Source of the DNA: CAVPTL01 sp963794415
GTDB lineage: Bacteria; Actinomycetota; Thermoleophilia; Gaiellales; JAICJC01
Assembly (NCBI GenBank): GCA_963794415.1
Contig: CAWCDI010000003.1
Span: 186,001 to 250,000, forward strand
Length of the DNA: 64,000 bases
Direction: 5' to 3'
Within the stretch, counting starts at the first letter, position 1; every line of letters begins with the position of its first letter. Made by a program: the position numbers and the translations under genes. The notes beneath the pieces are model-generated. The model saw nothing but the letters and a program-made list of their open reading frames with translations, did not search any database and was not told the DNA's origin. Positions 53,347 through 61,564 of this stretch are shown here, piece after piece.

Positions 53347-53844
53347 CGGAGCCTGCGACCTTGAAGAGGTTCGAGCGCGTGAAGCGTGACCACCGCGCGG
53401 TTGTGCTGGTTTCGGCCCTCGGTGGCCCAGGTGACGATGCCGTTTGCCGGGTTCGAGCGCGACCGGCGCTGGGCCTGGACGGCGCTCAGCGCGGTGATGC
53501 GTGTCGCCGGGATAGACCGGCTCGCAGAACTCCACCGCGTCCAGCCCGAGGAACGCCTCGCTTCGCTCGCTCAGATCCTCCACGCTGAGGCCCACCACCA
53601 GCGCGAGCACGAGGTAGGGCGACACCACGAGGCCCGGGTGGCCCAGCTGCCGCGCGCGCTCGGCGTTGAGATAGATCGGGTTGTACTGCAGCGTCTGGGT
53701 GGCGAAGGCGATCGCATCGGCCTCGGTGACGGTGCGGCCCCAGTGGTGGCGGTAGACGTCGCCGACGGCGAACTCGTCGTATTCCCGGCCTCGTTTCCAG
53801 AGCCGGGCGGCGGTCACATCCGGCGTGCTTGACTCGCTCTCCAC
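53333..53844 (-). CDS. MaoC-like hydratase 2 (two +1 frameshifts)
   Basis: About 170 residues from GTG 53844. Start region ARLWKRGREYDEFAVGDVYR is followed by GRTVTEADAIAFATQTLQYN and LVVSPYLVLALVVGLSVEDL, with LGLDAVEFCEPVYPGDT in the hot-dog strand. Frames then break near 53500 and 53383, each by one extra base, and resume as ITALSAVQAQRRSRSNPANG, GRNQHNRAVVT and TRSNLFKVAGSDAPH to the stop at 53333. This second hydratase in the operon may accept a different chain length or form a heteromer with the first. It is divergent from the small EthD-like gene. Confidence 0.78.
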
Positions 53845-53902
53845 TGCATGCGACAATAGCACACCGTCCCACAATATTACATTATTGCTCGAGGAGGAGC
53901 CC

Positions 53903-54241
53903 GTGGAGAGCGATCTGATCTGCGTCGTCACGACCGACATCGACAAGGCCGTGGAGGAAGGTTTCAACGAGTGGTATGAGCAGCACATCATCGATGTGGT
54001 GCAGCAGCCCGGCTGGGTGCGCGCCACGCGCTACCGCTGCCTCGACGGCGAGCCCCGCTACATGTCGATCTACGACATCGCATCGAAGGAGCAGGGCGCG
54101 ATCGGCTCCTACCTCGACTGGACTCCCGGGATGCAGAAGATCCAGGACGCCGGCTACGAGGAGTACTGGCCGCGCATCGAGAGCTACAAGGCGCGCAACT
54201 ACGAGCGCATCTCCCAGGTGCACGCCCCCACCTCCAGGTAA
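53903..54241 (+). CDS. Small dimeric alpha-beta barrel-like protein
   Basis: 112 residues from a GTG at 53903 with a strong GAGGAGGAG ribosome site. The sequence AVEEGFNEWYEQHIIDVVQQ followed by PGWVRATRYRCLDGEP resembles the EthD/YCII-like ferredoxin-fold dimer family, where an E/H-containing loop can bind or process small acids. Function unknown. The A/T-rich gap before it (CAATATTACATTATTG) is a likely promoter for this transporter operon and for the divergent hydratase. Confidence 0.6.
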   Translation: MESDLICVVTTDIDKAVEEGFNEWYEQHIIDVVQQPGWVRATRYRCLDGEPRYMSIYDIASKEQGAIGSYLDWTPGMQKIQDAGYEEYWPRIESYKARNYERISQVHAPTSR

Positions 54242-54255
54242 CGGAAAGGCACATC

Positions 54256-55438
54256 ATGAAGCGACTCGATCGCCGTGAGTTCCTGCTGGGCTCTGCCGCG
54301 CTCGGCGGCGGGCTGATGCTTGCAGGATGCGGCTCCAGCTCTGGCCTCAAGGCCGCCTCGACCACCGCCGCCTCCACCCAGCCGCCGGTGAAGTACACGG
54401 GCTCGATCTCGGCCGAGCCCAACCACCTGCTCATCTCGGAGTGGCCCGGCTATGAGGCCGGCGGCACCAAGGCCCAGACCTACGGGCTCACCGCGGGACT
54501 CGACTACACGAAGAGGTACGGGGCAAAGACGCTCACCTACGCCGACTACGGAAACGACGACAAGAACCTCAACAAGATGCGCGCCGGCGAGCAGTTCGAC
54601 CTGCTGCACCCGTGCGTCGACTACGTGCAGGACTACGTGGACGCGGGCCTCGTGGAGCCGTTCGATACGTCGCTTCTGCCGAGCCTCTCCCAGCTCTACC
54701 CGGCGTTCGTCGAGCGCGGCAAGGTCGCCGGCCAGCAGTACTGGGTGCCGTGGGACTGGGGCTTCGGCTCGGTCATGTACCGCAAGGACAAGGTGGATCC
54801 CGCCGACGCCAAGGGCTGGGAGCTGATGTGGAACCAGAAGTACTCGGGCAAGATCTCGATGTGGGACGGCGGCTCGACGCCCGTGATGGTGGCGGGGCTT
54901 CTCACCAACCCGCCCGCGAAGGACATCTTCGCCCAGACGCCCGCAGAGCTCGATGCGTCCAAGGAGCTTCTGATCAAGCAGAAGCCGCTCAACAAGTTCT
55001 ACTGGACCAGCGAGTACGGCGACATGCAGCCGGCGTTCAAGTCGGGTGACATCTGGATCACCTATGCGTGGCCCGCTGACTACAAGGCCATGGGCGATGC
55101 GATGGGCTACGACAAGGTCGGACTACATGAATCCCAGCCAGGGGAAGCTCGCCTGGGTGTGCGGATACATGATGGGCAAGGGCACCAAGAGCCCGCTGCA
55201 TGCCCACGCATACGTCGAGTCGTTCATCAACAAGAAGGCCTCGGCCGACCTGGTGAACCTCTTCGCATACGGCTCGTCGAGCGCTGCGGTGACCGCCGCC
55301 GAGGTGAAGGACAAGCGCCTGGCGACCGAGCTCGGCATCGGCAACCCCGACACGTTCGCGCCGCCGGTGCACGTCGAGCAGCACATCGCAAACCGCATCG
55401 CCTACCAGCAGGTGTGGGCAGAGGTGAAGGCGAGCTGA
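54256..55438 (+). CDS. Polyamine-type ABC substrate-binding lipoprotein (one +1 frameshift)
   Basis: About 394 residues. The N-terminus combines a Tat-like LDRREFLLGSA with a lipobox LAGC (Cys25). The periplasmic-binding fold of the PotD/spermidine group is visible: HLLISEWPGYEAGG, DLLHPCVDYVQDYVDAGLVE, WVPWDWGFGSVMYRKDKVD and WITYAWPADYKAMGD. Near 55118-55121 one extra base breaks GYDKVDYMNPSQGKLAWVCG, after which the frame runs to the stop at 55438. It delivers a putrescine/spermidine-like or other cationic substrate to the permease pair directly downstream. Confidence 0.87.
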
Positions 55439-56343
55439 GCGCTCCGCGGCTCAGAGTGCGGCGAAGGCTCGGACAGGGATGGCTGGTGGTGCCGCCGGCC
55501 ATCTACCTGTTCGCGCTTCTGATCTTCCCGATCATCCTGATCGGGATGTACAGCGTGTTTCTTCTGACCAACCTCACGGGGGTGGTCGCGACGTTCTCGT
55601 TCCAGAACTGGCACGAGTTCTTCCCGAAGAGCTGGGGCGGGGTTCCGTGGCGGTCGGCATCGCCGTTTTGGAACACGTTCCTGCGCTCGATGGGCGTGAC
55701 GTTCGTGATCGCGATCGTGACCACCCTGCTGGCCTATCCCGTTGCCTACTTCCTGGCGTTCGGCGCGCGGCAGCGACGGTACGTCCTGCTGCTCATCCTG
55801 CTGGCGCCGTTCTTCACGAGCTTCCTGCTGCGCGTGCTGGCCTGGCAGGTGATGCTCAATAACAACGGGGTGATCAACTCCGCGCTCTGGGAGCTTCGCC
55901 TGCGGCCCCAGGGCGACGCGGTGAGCTGGCTCATCAACAGCTGGTTCTCGGTGGGCCTGGTGCTTGCCTACGCGTGGGTGCCGTTCGTGGCGCTGCCGAT
56001 CTTCGTCAGCATGGAGAACATCGACCGGCGGCTGCTGGAGGCGTCCAGCGACCTCGGCGGAAACCGGCTGCTGACGTTTCTCAAGGTGACGTTTCCGATG
56101 TCGCTGCCGGGCGTGGTGGCGGGCTTCGTGTTCGTGCTGATCCCGACCACGGGCGAGTTCGTCACGCCGCAGCTGGTGGGCGGCTCGGGCACCTACATGT
56201 TCGGCCAGGCGATCCAGGATCTGTTCGTCGGCACCGCCTCCGACTGGAACTACGGCGCGGTGCTCGCGCTCTGGCTGATGCTCGTGGTGGGCGTGCTGAT
56301 GGCGCTCTCAGCGCGCACCCTCACGATGGACGTGCGGCAGTGA
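55435..56343 (+). CDS. Polyamine-type ABC permease, PotB-like
   Basis: About 302 residues with six hydrophobic helices. The permease EAA-type loop is ENIDRRLLEASSDLGGNRLL. PotB-like opening WLVVPPAIYLFALLIFPIIL. The start is uncertain: the frame is open to a CTG at 55435 that overlaps the previous TGA (CTGA), while a GTG at 55456 would give a slightly shorter protein. It overlaps the second permease by four bases (GTGA). No ATPase gene is present in this cluster. Confidence 0.87.
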   Translation: MSAPRLRVRRRLGQGWLVVPPAIYLFALLIFPIILIGMYSVFLLTNLTGVVATFSFQNWHEFFPKSWGGVPWRSASPFWNTFLRSMGVTFVIAIVTTLLAYPVAYFLAFGARQRRYVLLLILLAPFFTSFLLRVLAWQVMLNNNGVINSALWELRLRPQGDAVSWLINSWFSVGLVLAYAWVPFVALPIFVSMENIDRRLLEASSDLGGNRLLTFLKVTFPMSLPGVVAGFVFVLIPTTGEFVTPQLVGGSGTYMFGQAIQDLFVGTASDWNYGAVLALWLMLVVGVLMALSARTLTMDVRQ

Positions 56344-57164
56344 GCGCCTCGGCGGGAGAGCCGCTCGGCCGGTTCGGCAAGGTGTCGCTGGGAAGCTACT
56401 ACGGCCTGCTGGTGCTGTTTCTCTACACGCCGCTCGTGGTGATCGTGGTGTTCTCGTTCAACGACTCGACCATCCCGGCGCTGCCGCTCTCGGGCTTCAC
56501 CACCCGCTGGTACCACAACGCCTGGCACGACCCGTCGCTGCAGGACGCGGTGAAGCTCTCGGCGCAGATCGCCCTGGCAAACGCCGTGTTCGCGACGTCG
56601 CTCGGGGTGCTGGCGTCGCTCGGCCTCGCGGCGAAGAAGGTGTTCCTGCGGCCGGTGGTGACGGTGCTCCTCGTGCTGCCGCTGGTGGTGCCGGCGATCG
56701 TGCTGGGCGTGGGCCTTCTCATCCTCCTGAACGAGGCCGGGTTCGGGCCCTCGGCCTTTGCGCTAGTGGCCGGCCACGTGGTGATCACGGTGCCCTACAC
56801 CGTGCTGATCCTGCTGCCGCGGCTGCGCACGCTCGAGGCATCGCTGACCGAGGCGGCGCGCGACCTGGGCGCCAACCACGTCACGTCGTTCTGGCTGGTG
56901 ACGCGGCCGCTCCTGACGCCCGCGATCATCTCGTCGCTGATCGTGGGCTTCACGATCTCGTTCGACGAGTACGCCATCGCGTCGTTTCTCATCCCGCCGG
57001 GCGAGCACACGTTTCCGATCTTCGTCTACGAGGGCTCGAAGGTGCCACAGCAACGGCCGGAGCTGCTGGCCGTGGCGTCGGTGGTGATCGCGCTCTCGCT
57101 GACGCTCGTGGTGCTCTCGGAGGTCGGCCGGGCGTGGTACGAGCGCCGGCAGGTGGCGTCGTGA
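56340..57164 (+). CDS. Polyamine-type ABC permease, PotC-like
   Basis: 274 residues with six hydrophobic helices and the coupling loop LEASLTEAARDLGANHVTSF. The N-terminal YYGLLVLFLYTPLVVIVVFS with FNDST and the SGFTTRWYHNAW segment match the PotC branch. With the upstream PotB-like partner it forms the membrane channel of a cationic-solute importer. Its TGA is embedded in a dispersed palindrome, whose GTG also opens the next reading frame. Confidence 0.88.
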   Translation: MSASAGEPLGRFGKVSLGSYYGLLVLFLYTPLVVIVVFSFNDSTIPALPLSGFTTRWYHNAWHDPSLQDAVKLSAQIALANAVFATSLGVLASLGLAAKKVFLRPVVTVLLVLPLVVPAIVLGVGLLILLNEAGFGPSAFALVAGHVVITVPYTVLILLPRLRTLEASLTEAARDLGANHVTSFWLVTRPLLTPAIISSLIVGFTISFDEYAIASFLIPPGEHTFPIFVYEGSKVPQQRPELLAVASVVIALSLTLVVLSEVGRAWYERRQVAS

Positions 57165-57193
57165 ATATTAAGTGCCTGGCACCGTTTATTCAG
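57161..57193. repeat. Dispersed 33-base palindrome, copy 3
   Basis: Outer arms GTGAATA and TATTCAG with the core AGTGCCTGGCACC. It overlaps the permease stop (TGA 57162-57164) and its own GTG starts an in-frame reading frame for the next gene. Confidence 0.85.
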
Positions 57194-57709
57194 GTCGTGC
57201 TGGTGGCCGGGTGTGGTGGCGCGATGGCTGCGAGCACCGCCGCTCCGGCGCTGCCGGTGCTGAGGGCGCCGGCGGGGCTCAGCGGCGTGCGGCATGCGGT
57301 GACGGCCGGCGAGCTCACCCGCGATGCTCCCGTCGCCGGGCTCGCCGCGAGCCTGCGGGATTGGGGCTTTCGCGGAGGCACCGAGGCCGGGTACCGCGGC
57401 CCGGGCAAGGTGTTCTCGGTGGTGACGTCGCGCACCCTTCAGTTCGAGACCGCGGCCGGCGCGCGATCGTTCGTCGCCATGGTCGGCGCCCACGCACCGG
57501 CCTACGAGGGCGGCGTCTCGACGGCGGCGCCCATCACGTCGGCGGGGCGCAGGGGGTTCGTACTCACCGCAGGCGCCTGCGGCTGTGCGACCGAGGTGCC
57601 GCAGCTCCTCGCCGTGGTGTCTTCGGGGCCGCGCGTGACCTGGCTCGAGGCGACCGGCAAGGGCGCCACGCGCGCCACGCTCACCGCGCTCCTTGCCCGG
57701 GCCCCCTAG
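57161..57709 (+). CDS. Lipoprotein-like secreted protein, start inside the repeat
   Basis: 182 residues if translation starts at the GTG of the palindrome. In that case the repeat encodes MNIKCLAPFIQ, which continues into VVLVAGCGG, so the repeat would form the start of a lipoprotein signal with the acylated Cys at residue 18. A shorter start is the ATG at 57224. The mature part is rich in Ala and Thr and ends LTALLARAP; it has a few Cys (GACGCATEV) and no recognised family. Convergent with the amidinotransferase-fold gene, overlapping by four bases. Confidence 0.6.
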   Translation: MNIKCLAPFIQVVLVAGCGGAMAASTAAPALPVLRAPAGLSGVRHAVTAGELTRDAPVAGLAASLRDWGFRGGTEAGYRGPGKVFSVVTSRTLQFETAAGARSFVAMVGAHAPAYEGGVSTAAPITSAGRRGFVLTAGACGCATEVPQLLAVVSSGPRVTWLEATGKGATRATLTALLARAP

Positions 57710-58701
57710 GCCGGATCGCGCACGAGCTCCATCGTGGAGCAATGCACCCCGCCGCCGCCTTTCTGCACCTCGTCGTAGGGGATGGTGACGACCTCCACCC
57801 CGCGGCGCTCGAGCATCTCGCGCGAGCGCGGATAGCCGTCGCACATCAGCACGCGGCCGGGCGAGAGCGCGAGCGAGTTGATGGCCCACTCCTCGCCCTC
57901 GGGGCACGGGATGAGCTCGATGCCGAGATCGCGCATGCGGTCGAGAAACCAGTACGGCAGGCCGTTGATATCGACCAGCGCGGCCTCGGGCGAGACCATG
58001 CCGAGGTGGCCGTCGATGTGGACGGAGTAGCCCACCATCGGCACGACGATCAGCTCGATGCCGAACCGCGCGAGCACCTCGCCCAGCTGGTCGGCGCCCT
58101 CCTGGTTGCAGCGAAACGAGGTGCCGTACACCGCCACGCCGGGCCGCAGCTTGGCGAAGCTCCCGCCCTCGAGGAGGCCCGTGCCGGTGATGGTCGCGAG
58201 GATCGGCATGCCGATGCCCGCGAGCGTGCGGCTGATCATGGGCTCCTCGCCGCGGCGCATCGCGGGCGCCATGCGGCCGATGATCGCGCCACCGGGGATG
58301 GTGACCAGCGGATCGCGCGTGTAGATGGGCCGCGAGAGGTGCGGGGCGGACTCGCCCTCGACCTGCACCACCTCCACGCCCTCGTCCTCGAGCGCCGAGA
58401 CGAGGCCGGCGTGCTGCTGCTTCACGAGGTCGAGGTCGGGCGCCTCCCGCGACTCCCAGTACCAGTTTCCGCCGGGATCCACCAGCGCCTGGGCGGCCTC
58501 GTTCCAGGCATCGGCGCGCACGCGCGCGAGCTCGTCGCGCGGGCTTCGCACCAGCACCGAGCGGAGCTTCCCCACCTCGTCGGCCGCGCCCCAGCGCCGG
58601 CCCCACACCCGCTCGAGCTCCTCGGGGTCGCCAAACGCCGGCTCGGGCACCGAGGGGCTGAGGCTCACGTGGTAGCCGTAGGGCTGGATCTCGTCGGTCA
58701 T
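57706..58701 (-). CDS. Amidinotransferase/arginine deiminase-fold enzyme
   Basis: 331 residues of the guanidino-group modifying (pentein) superfamily. Motifs: SVLVRSPRDEL, PIYTRDPLVTIPGGAIIGRM, GTGLLEGGSFAKL, VHIDGHLGMVSPEAAL (His in the active site), and the C-terminal catalytic Cys in QKGGGGVHCSTMELVRD. The fold covers arginine deiminase, dimethylarginine dimethylaminohydrolase and glycine amidinotransferase-like enzymes. It neighbours a polyamine-type importer, so a guanidino compound is a plausible substrate. Confidence 0.87.
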   Translation of the reverse strand: MTDEIQPYGYHVSLSPSVPEPAFGDPEELERVWGRRWGAADEVGKLRSVLVRSPRDELARVRADAWNEAAQALVDPGGNWYWESREAPDLDLVKQQHAGLVSALEDEGVEVVQVEGESAPHLSRPIYTRDPLVTIPGGAIIGRMAPAMRRGEEPMISRTLAGIGMPILATITGTGLLEGGSFAKLRPGVAVYGTSFRCNQEGADQLGEVLARFGIELIVVPMVGYSVHIDGHLGMVSPEAALVDINGLPYWFLDRMRDLGIELIPCPEGEEWAINSLALSPGRVLMCDGYPRSREMLERRGVEVVTIPYDEVQKGGGGVHCSTMELVRDPA

Positions 58702-58742
58702 CGGCGCCACCCTACGCGATGGGTCTGCGATAGTGCCATATT

Positions 58743-59942
58743 GTGAACGTCGCCACCGCGTGTGTGCTCGACTGGATCGGGGTCGCGCTGGCCGGCTCGC
58801 ACGAGCGCTCGGCACAGATCACGCTGCGAAACGCCTCCACCTCTGCGGATGGCACGTGCACCATCCTCGGCCGCGCCGAGCGAGCAGATGCCGCCACCGC
58901 GGCGCTCGTGAACGGCGTGGCGGGCCACGCGCTCGACTTCGACGACACCCATCCCGACCTGGGGAGCCACGCGACCGCGGCGGTGCTGCCGGCGGTGCTG
59001 GCGCTGGCTGAGGCACGCGGCGCGAGCGGCGCCGAGCTGCTGGAGGCGTTCACGGCGGGTGTGGAGTACGCGTGCGCGGTGGGGCGGGCGGTGAATCCCG
59101 GCCACTACGACGCCGGCTGGCACGCGGCGTCCACGGTGGGAGTGTTCGGGGCGGCGGCGGGGTGCGCGCACCTGCTCGGCCTGGAGGGTGACCGGCGCGA
59201 GGCGACCATCGGCCTGGCCGGAGCCCAGGCGAGCGGCGTGAAGGCGTCGTTCGGGACGATGGCAAAGCACCTCCAGGTGGGCCGGGCGGCGAGCGACGGG
59301 CTGATGAGCGCGGTGTGGGCAGCCGACGGGATGACGGCCTCGGGCGACGTGATCGGCGATCCGCAGGGGTTCGCGGCGCTCTACGACGGCCGCTCGGGAC
59401 GGGTGGTGGCGCGGGCCGTGGCGATCGACGACACCATCTTCAAGTACCACGCCGCGTGCCACTCGACCCACGGCCCGATCGACGCGGTGCGCGCGATCAT
59501 GACCGAGCACTCGCTGGCGGCCGGCGACGTGACAGGCGTGGAGGTGATCACCGCGCCGATCACGCTGCTCGTGTGCCCGTTCGACCGGCCGCAGACGGGG
59601 CTCGAGGCGAAGTTCTCGGTGCCGGCCACCGTGGACATGGCGGTGCACGGCGCCGACACGGGCGATCCGGCGACGTTCGCTGAGCGGTGGCACATCACCA
59701 CGCCGGTGACCGTCACGCCCGATCCCGCGCTCGGCGACTGGGAGACGCGCGTGATCCTCACCGCCGGCGCACGCACGTACCGGCGCGAGGTGACGATCGG
59801 GCCGGAGCTCGACGTGGCGCGGCTCGAGCAGAAGTTCATGCGGCTGGCCGGGACGGCCGCGGGGGCGCTGGATGAGCTGCGCCGGCTGGATCAGCTCGAG
59901 ACGCTCACGCCGCTCATGAGCCGCCTCGCCCACCGTGAATAG
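58743..59942 (+). CDS. MmgE/PrpD-family protein
   Basis: 399 residues from a GTG at 58743. The family core is visible: CVLDWIGVALAGS, NGVAGHALDFDDTHPDLGSH (metal-site-like Asp cluster), GYHVTGVFGAFG-like AGWHAASTVGVFGAAAGC, KASFGTMAKHLQVGRAASDG and FKYHAACHSTHGPIDAVR. The usual N-terminal 20-30 residues before the LDWIG strand are absent or start at a weaker codon upstream. PrpD is 2-methylcitrate dehydratase, but most soil-bacterial members have other unknown dehydratase-like roles. The stop TAG lies in a dispersed palindrome. Confidence 0.87.
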   Translation: MNVATACVLDWIGVALAGSHERSAQITLRNASTSADGTCTILGRAERADAATAALVNGVAGHALDFDDTHPDLGSHATAAVLPAVLALAEARGASGAELLEAFTAGVEYACAVGRAVNPGHYDAGWHAASTVGVFGAAAGCAHLLGLEGDRREATIGLAGAQASGVKASFGTMAKHLQVGRAASDGLMSAVWAADGMTASGDVIGDPQGFAALYDGRSGRVVARAVAIDDTIFKYHAACHSTHGPIDAVRAIMTEHSLAAGDVTGVEVITAPITLLVCPFDRPQTGLEAKFSVPATVDMAVHGADTGDPATFAERWHITTPVTVTPDPALGDWETRVILTAGARTYRREVTIGPELDVARLEQKFMRLAGTAAGALDELRRLDQLETLTPLMSRLAHRE

Positions 59943-59967
59943 CCGGTGCCTGGCACCGGCTATTCAG
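59935..59967. repeat. Dispersed 33-base palindrome, copy 4
   Basis: Arms TGAATAGCCGGTGCC and GGCACCGGCTATTCA are fully complementary around one central T. Both convergent genes here end with GAA TAG read from the repeat itself, so it is the shared 3' end and probable terminator of both. Confidence 0.9.
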
Positions 59968-61051
59968 TCAGCGCGTGCGCGATCGCCTGCGCCTGGCGGG
60001 CGGCGCCCACCTCGCGGTCGTCGTCGGTCGCGACCGGCCAGGACGACTGCGTCGCCACCACCACGTTTCGCACTGGATCGACGTAGAGCGACTGGCCGTA
60101 GATGCCGATCGCGCCCACGACGCCCTCGTCCCAGCGCGGCTGGTACCACGAGCTGCGGTAGCCCCACTCGGCGAATCCCGACTCGTCGCCGATGAGGTTT
60201 CCGCCCTCGCGCATGTCGCGGATGAACTCGGCCGGCACCGCGCCGCCGCCGTCCTCGGCCACGAGCTGGCCGATGCGCGCGAGGTCGCGCGGCACCACGT
60301 TCAGGCCGCCGGCAGCGCGCGGCGCGCCGTAGCGATCGACGGTGAGGTCAGCATCGGCCTCGGCGCCCATCGGCACCCAGAGGTGCTTGGAGACCAGCTC
60401 GGCGTAGGGCGCCCCGCCGGCGCGCTCGCACACCCAGCCGAGCATGTCGGTGTCGATCGAGATGTAGTAGAACGGGCCGCCGTGCGGGCGGGCCTTCTTG
60501 ATGGTGCAGAGGTACCCGTGCAGCCCCAGCGGGTTGCCCTCGCGCGGGTACCAGCCTGTGGTCTGGCGGTAGGCGCGCACATCGGGGCCGGGCGAGTAGT
60601 CCTCCACCCAGTCGGCCCCGACGGACATGTCGAGCAGGTTTCGCACGGTGGCGTCCTCGAAGCACGAGCCGGCGCACTCCGGCACGTAGTCGATGACGGG
60701 CGCGTCCAGGTCGAGCTTGCCCTCACCCCAGAGCGCGCCGGCGAGGAGCGCCGTGACCGACTTGGTGACCGACATCAGGATGTGGGGCTCGTCGGGCGAG
60801 ACGTCGGGCGCGTACCACTCGAGGGCGATCTTGCCCTCGTGGAGCACCACGAGCGAGTCCGTGCGGTTTTCATCGGGGCGCACGAGCTCGAGCAGCGCAG
60901 GCTCGTGGGCTGCGGGCAGCTCGCGGGGAACGCCGTGACGCACGCGGGCGGTTGGGATCAGCTCGCGCACATGGCGAAAGCTCCAGTGGTTCTGGTCGGC
61001 ATCGAGCCAGTTTGCGAGGGTCGGCCGGGTGAAGGCAGTGGTGTCAGTCAT
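59960..61051 (-). CDS. Beta-lactamase-fold serine hydrolase, NylB-like
   Basis: 363 residues. The class C-type motif SVTKS (Ser-x-x-Lys) is in ILMSVTKSVTALLAGAL, with YISIDTDMLGWVCE for the Tyr-x-N/S motif region and GYRSSWYQPRWDEGV near the third motif. Full motifs for a true beta-lactamase are lacking, and the layout matches 6-aminohexanoate-dimer hydrolase (NylB) and related esterases/amidases. It has no signal peptide. The stop is supplied by a dispersed palindrome. Confidence 0.85.
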   Translation of the reverse strand: MTDTTAFTRPTLANWLDADQNHWSFRHVRELIPTARVRHGVPRELPAAHEPALLELVRPDENRTDSLVVLHEGKIALEWYAPDVSPDEPHILMSVTKSVTALLAGALWGEGKLDLDAPVIDYVPECAGSCFEDATVRNLLDMSVGADWVEDYSPGPDVRAYRQTTGWYPREGNPLGLHGYLCTIKKARPHGGPFYYISIDTDMLGWVCERAGGAPYAELVSKHLWVPMGAEADADLTVDRYGAPRAAGGLNVVPRDLARIGQLVAEDGGGAVPAEFIRDMREGGNLIGDESGFAEWGYRSSWYQPRWDEGVVGAIGIYGQSLYVDPVRNVVVATQSSWPVATDDDREVGAARQAQAIAHALTE

Positions 61052-61089
61052 GACCGTCAGCCTATGCCATCACGCGCGGCGGCGGACGC

Positions 61090-61500
61090 TTACTTCAGGC
61101 TGAGGATCGTGAGCGTGAACGTCCCGGCGGCCTTCTGCGTGTTGGTGATGCCCAGCGTGAGCCAGCAGGTGGGCTTTCGAACGACGACGCCACCCACCGT
61201 GTAGTCGTAGTACCGCGCGACCGTCGGCGGGTACATGATGTAGGTCTTGGTGAAGGTGGTGGTGTTTGAGCACTTGGTCTTCACCGCGACGCTCAGCCGC
61301 GACTTCGCAGTGCCCGAGATCTGGAACCCCCAGTAGCGCGTGCTCTTGAAGATGTGCTGCTTGGTCACCGTCGCCTTGCCTGCGAGCGGAAACTTGATGC
61401 TGCCGACCTTGTGCAGCGTCACCGCGTTTGCGGCGGCGGGGAAGATGGCCACGCCTGCCACCACGGCGAGGGTTGCCAGCACGTGCTTTGCCCGGATCAT
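61090..61500 (-). CDS. Secreted beta-rich protein, unknown
   Basis: 136 residues. A signal peptide is clear (basic MIRAKHVL, hydrophobic to about residue 26, cleavage near ANA-V). The rest is strongly beta-type with many Thr and Val, and two cysteines (TKCSNTT and PTCWLTL) that may pair. No family recognised. A GGGGG-containing ribosome site precedes the ATG at 61500. Confidence 0.6.
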   Translation of the reverse strand: MIRAKHVLATLAVVAGVAIFPAAANAVTLHKVGSIKFPLAGKATVTKQHIFKSTRYWGFQISGTAKSRLSVAVKTKCSNTTTFTKTYIMYPPTVARYYDYTVGGVVVRKPTCWLTLGITNTQKAAGTFTLTILSLK

Positions 61501-61564
61501 CGTTGCCCCCTTTGGAATGATTGCCACGAGGCTACCACGGGCCGGGGACGGCGGCCCTGCCGGG

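Noticed and set aside
51447..53509. Programmed ribosomal frameshifting in the CoA operon
   Set aside because: No slippery heptamer with a downstream structure is shared by the sites, and six shifts in three adjacent genes are better explained by sequence error.
54256..56343. Single 695-residue fusion of binding protein and permease
   Set aside because: It arises only because the extra base near 55120 joins two frames; the correct frame stops at 55438.
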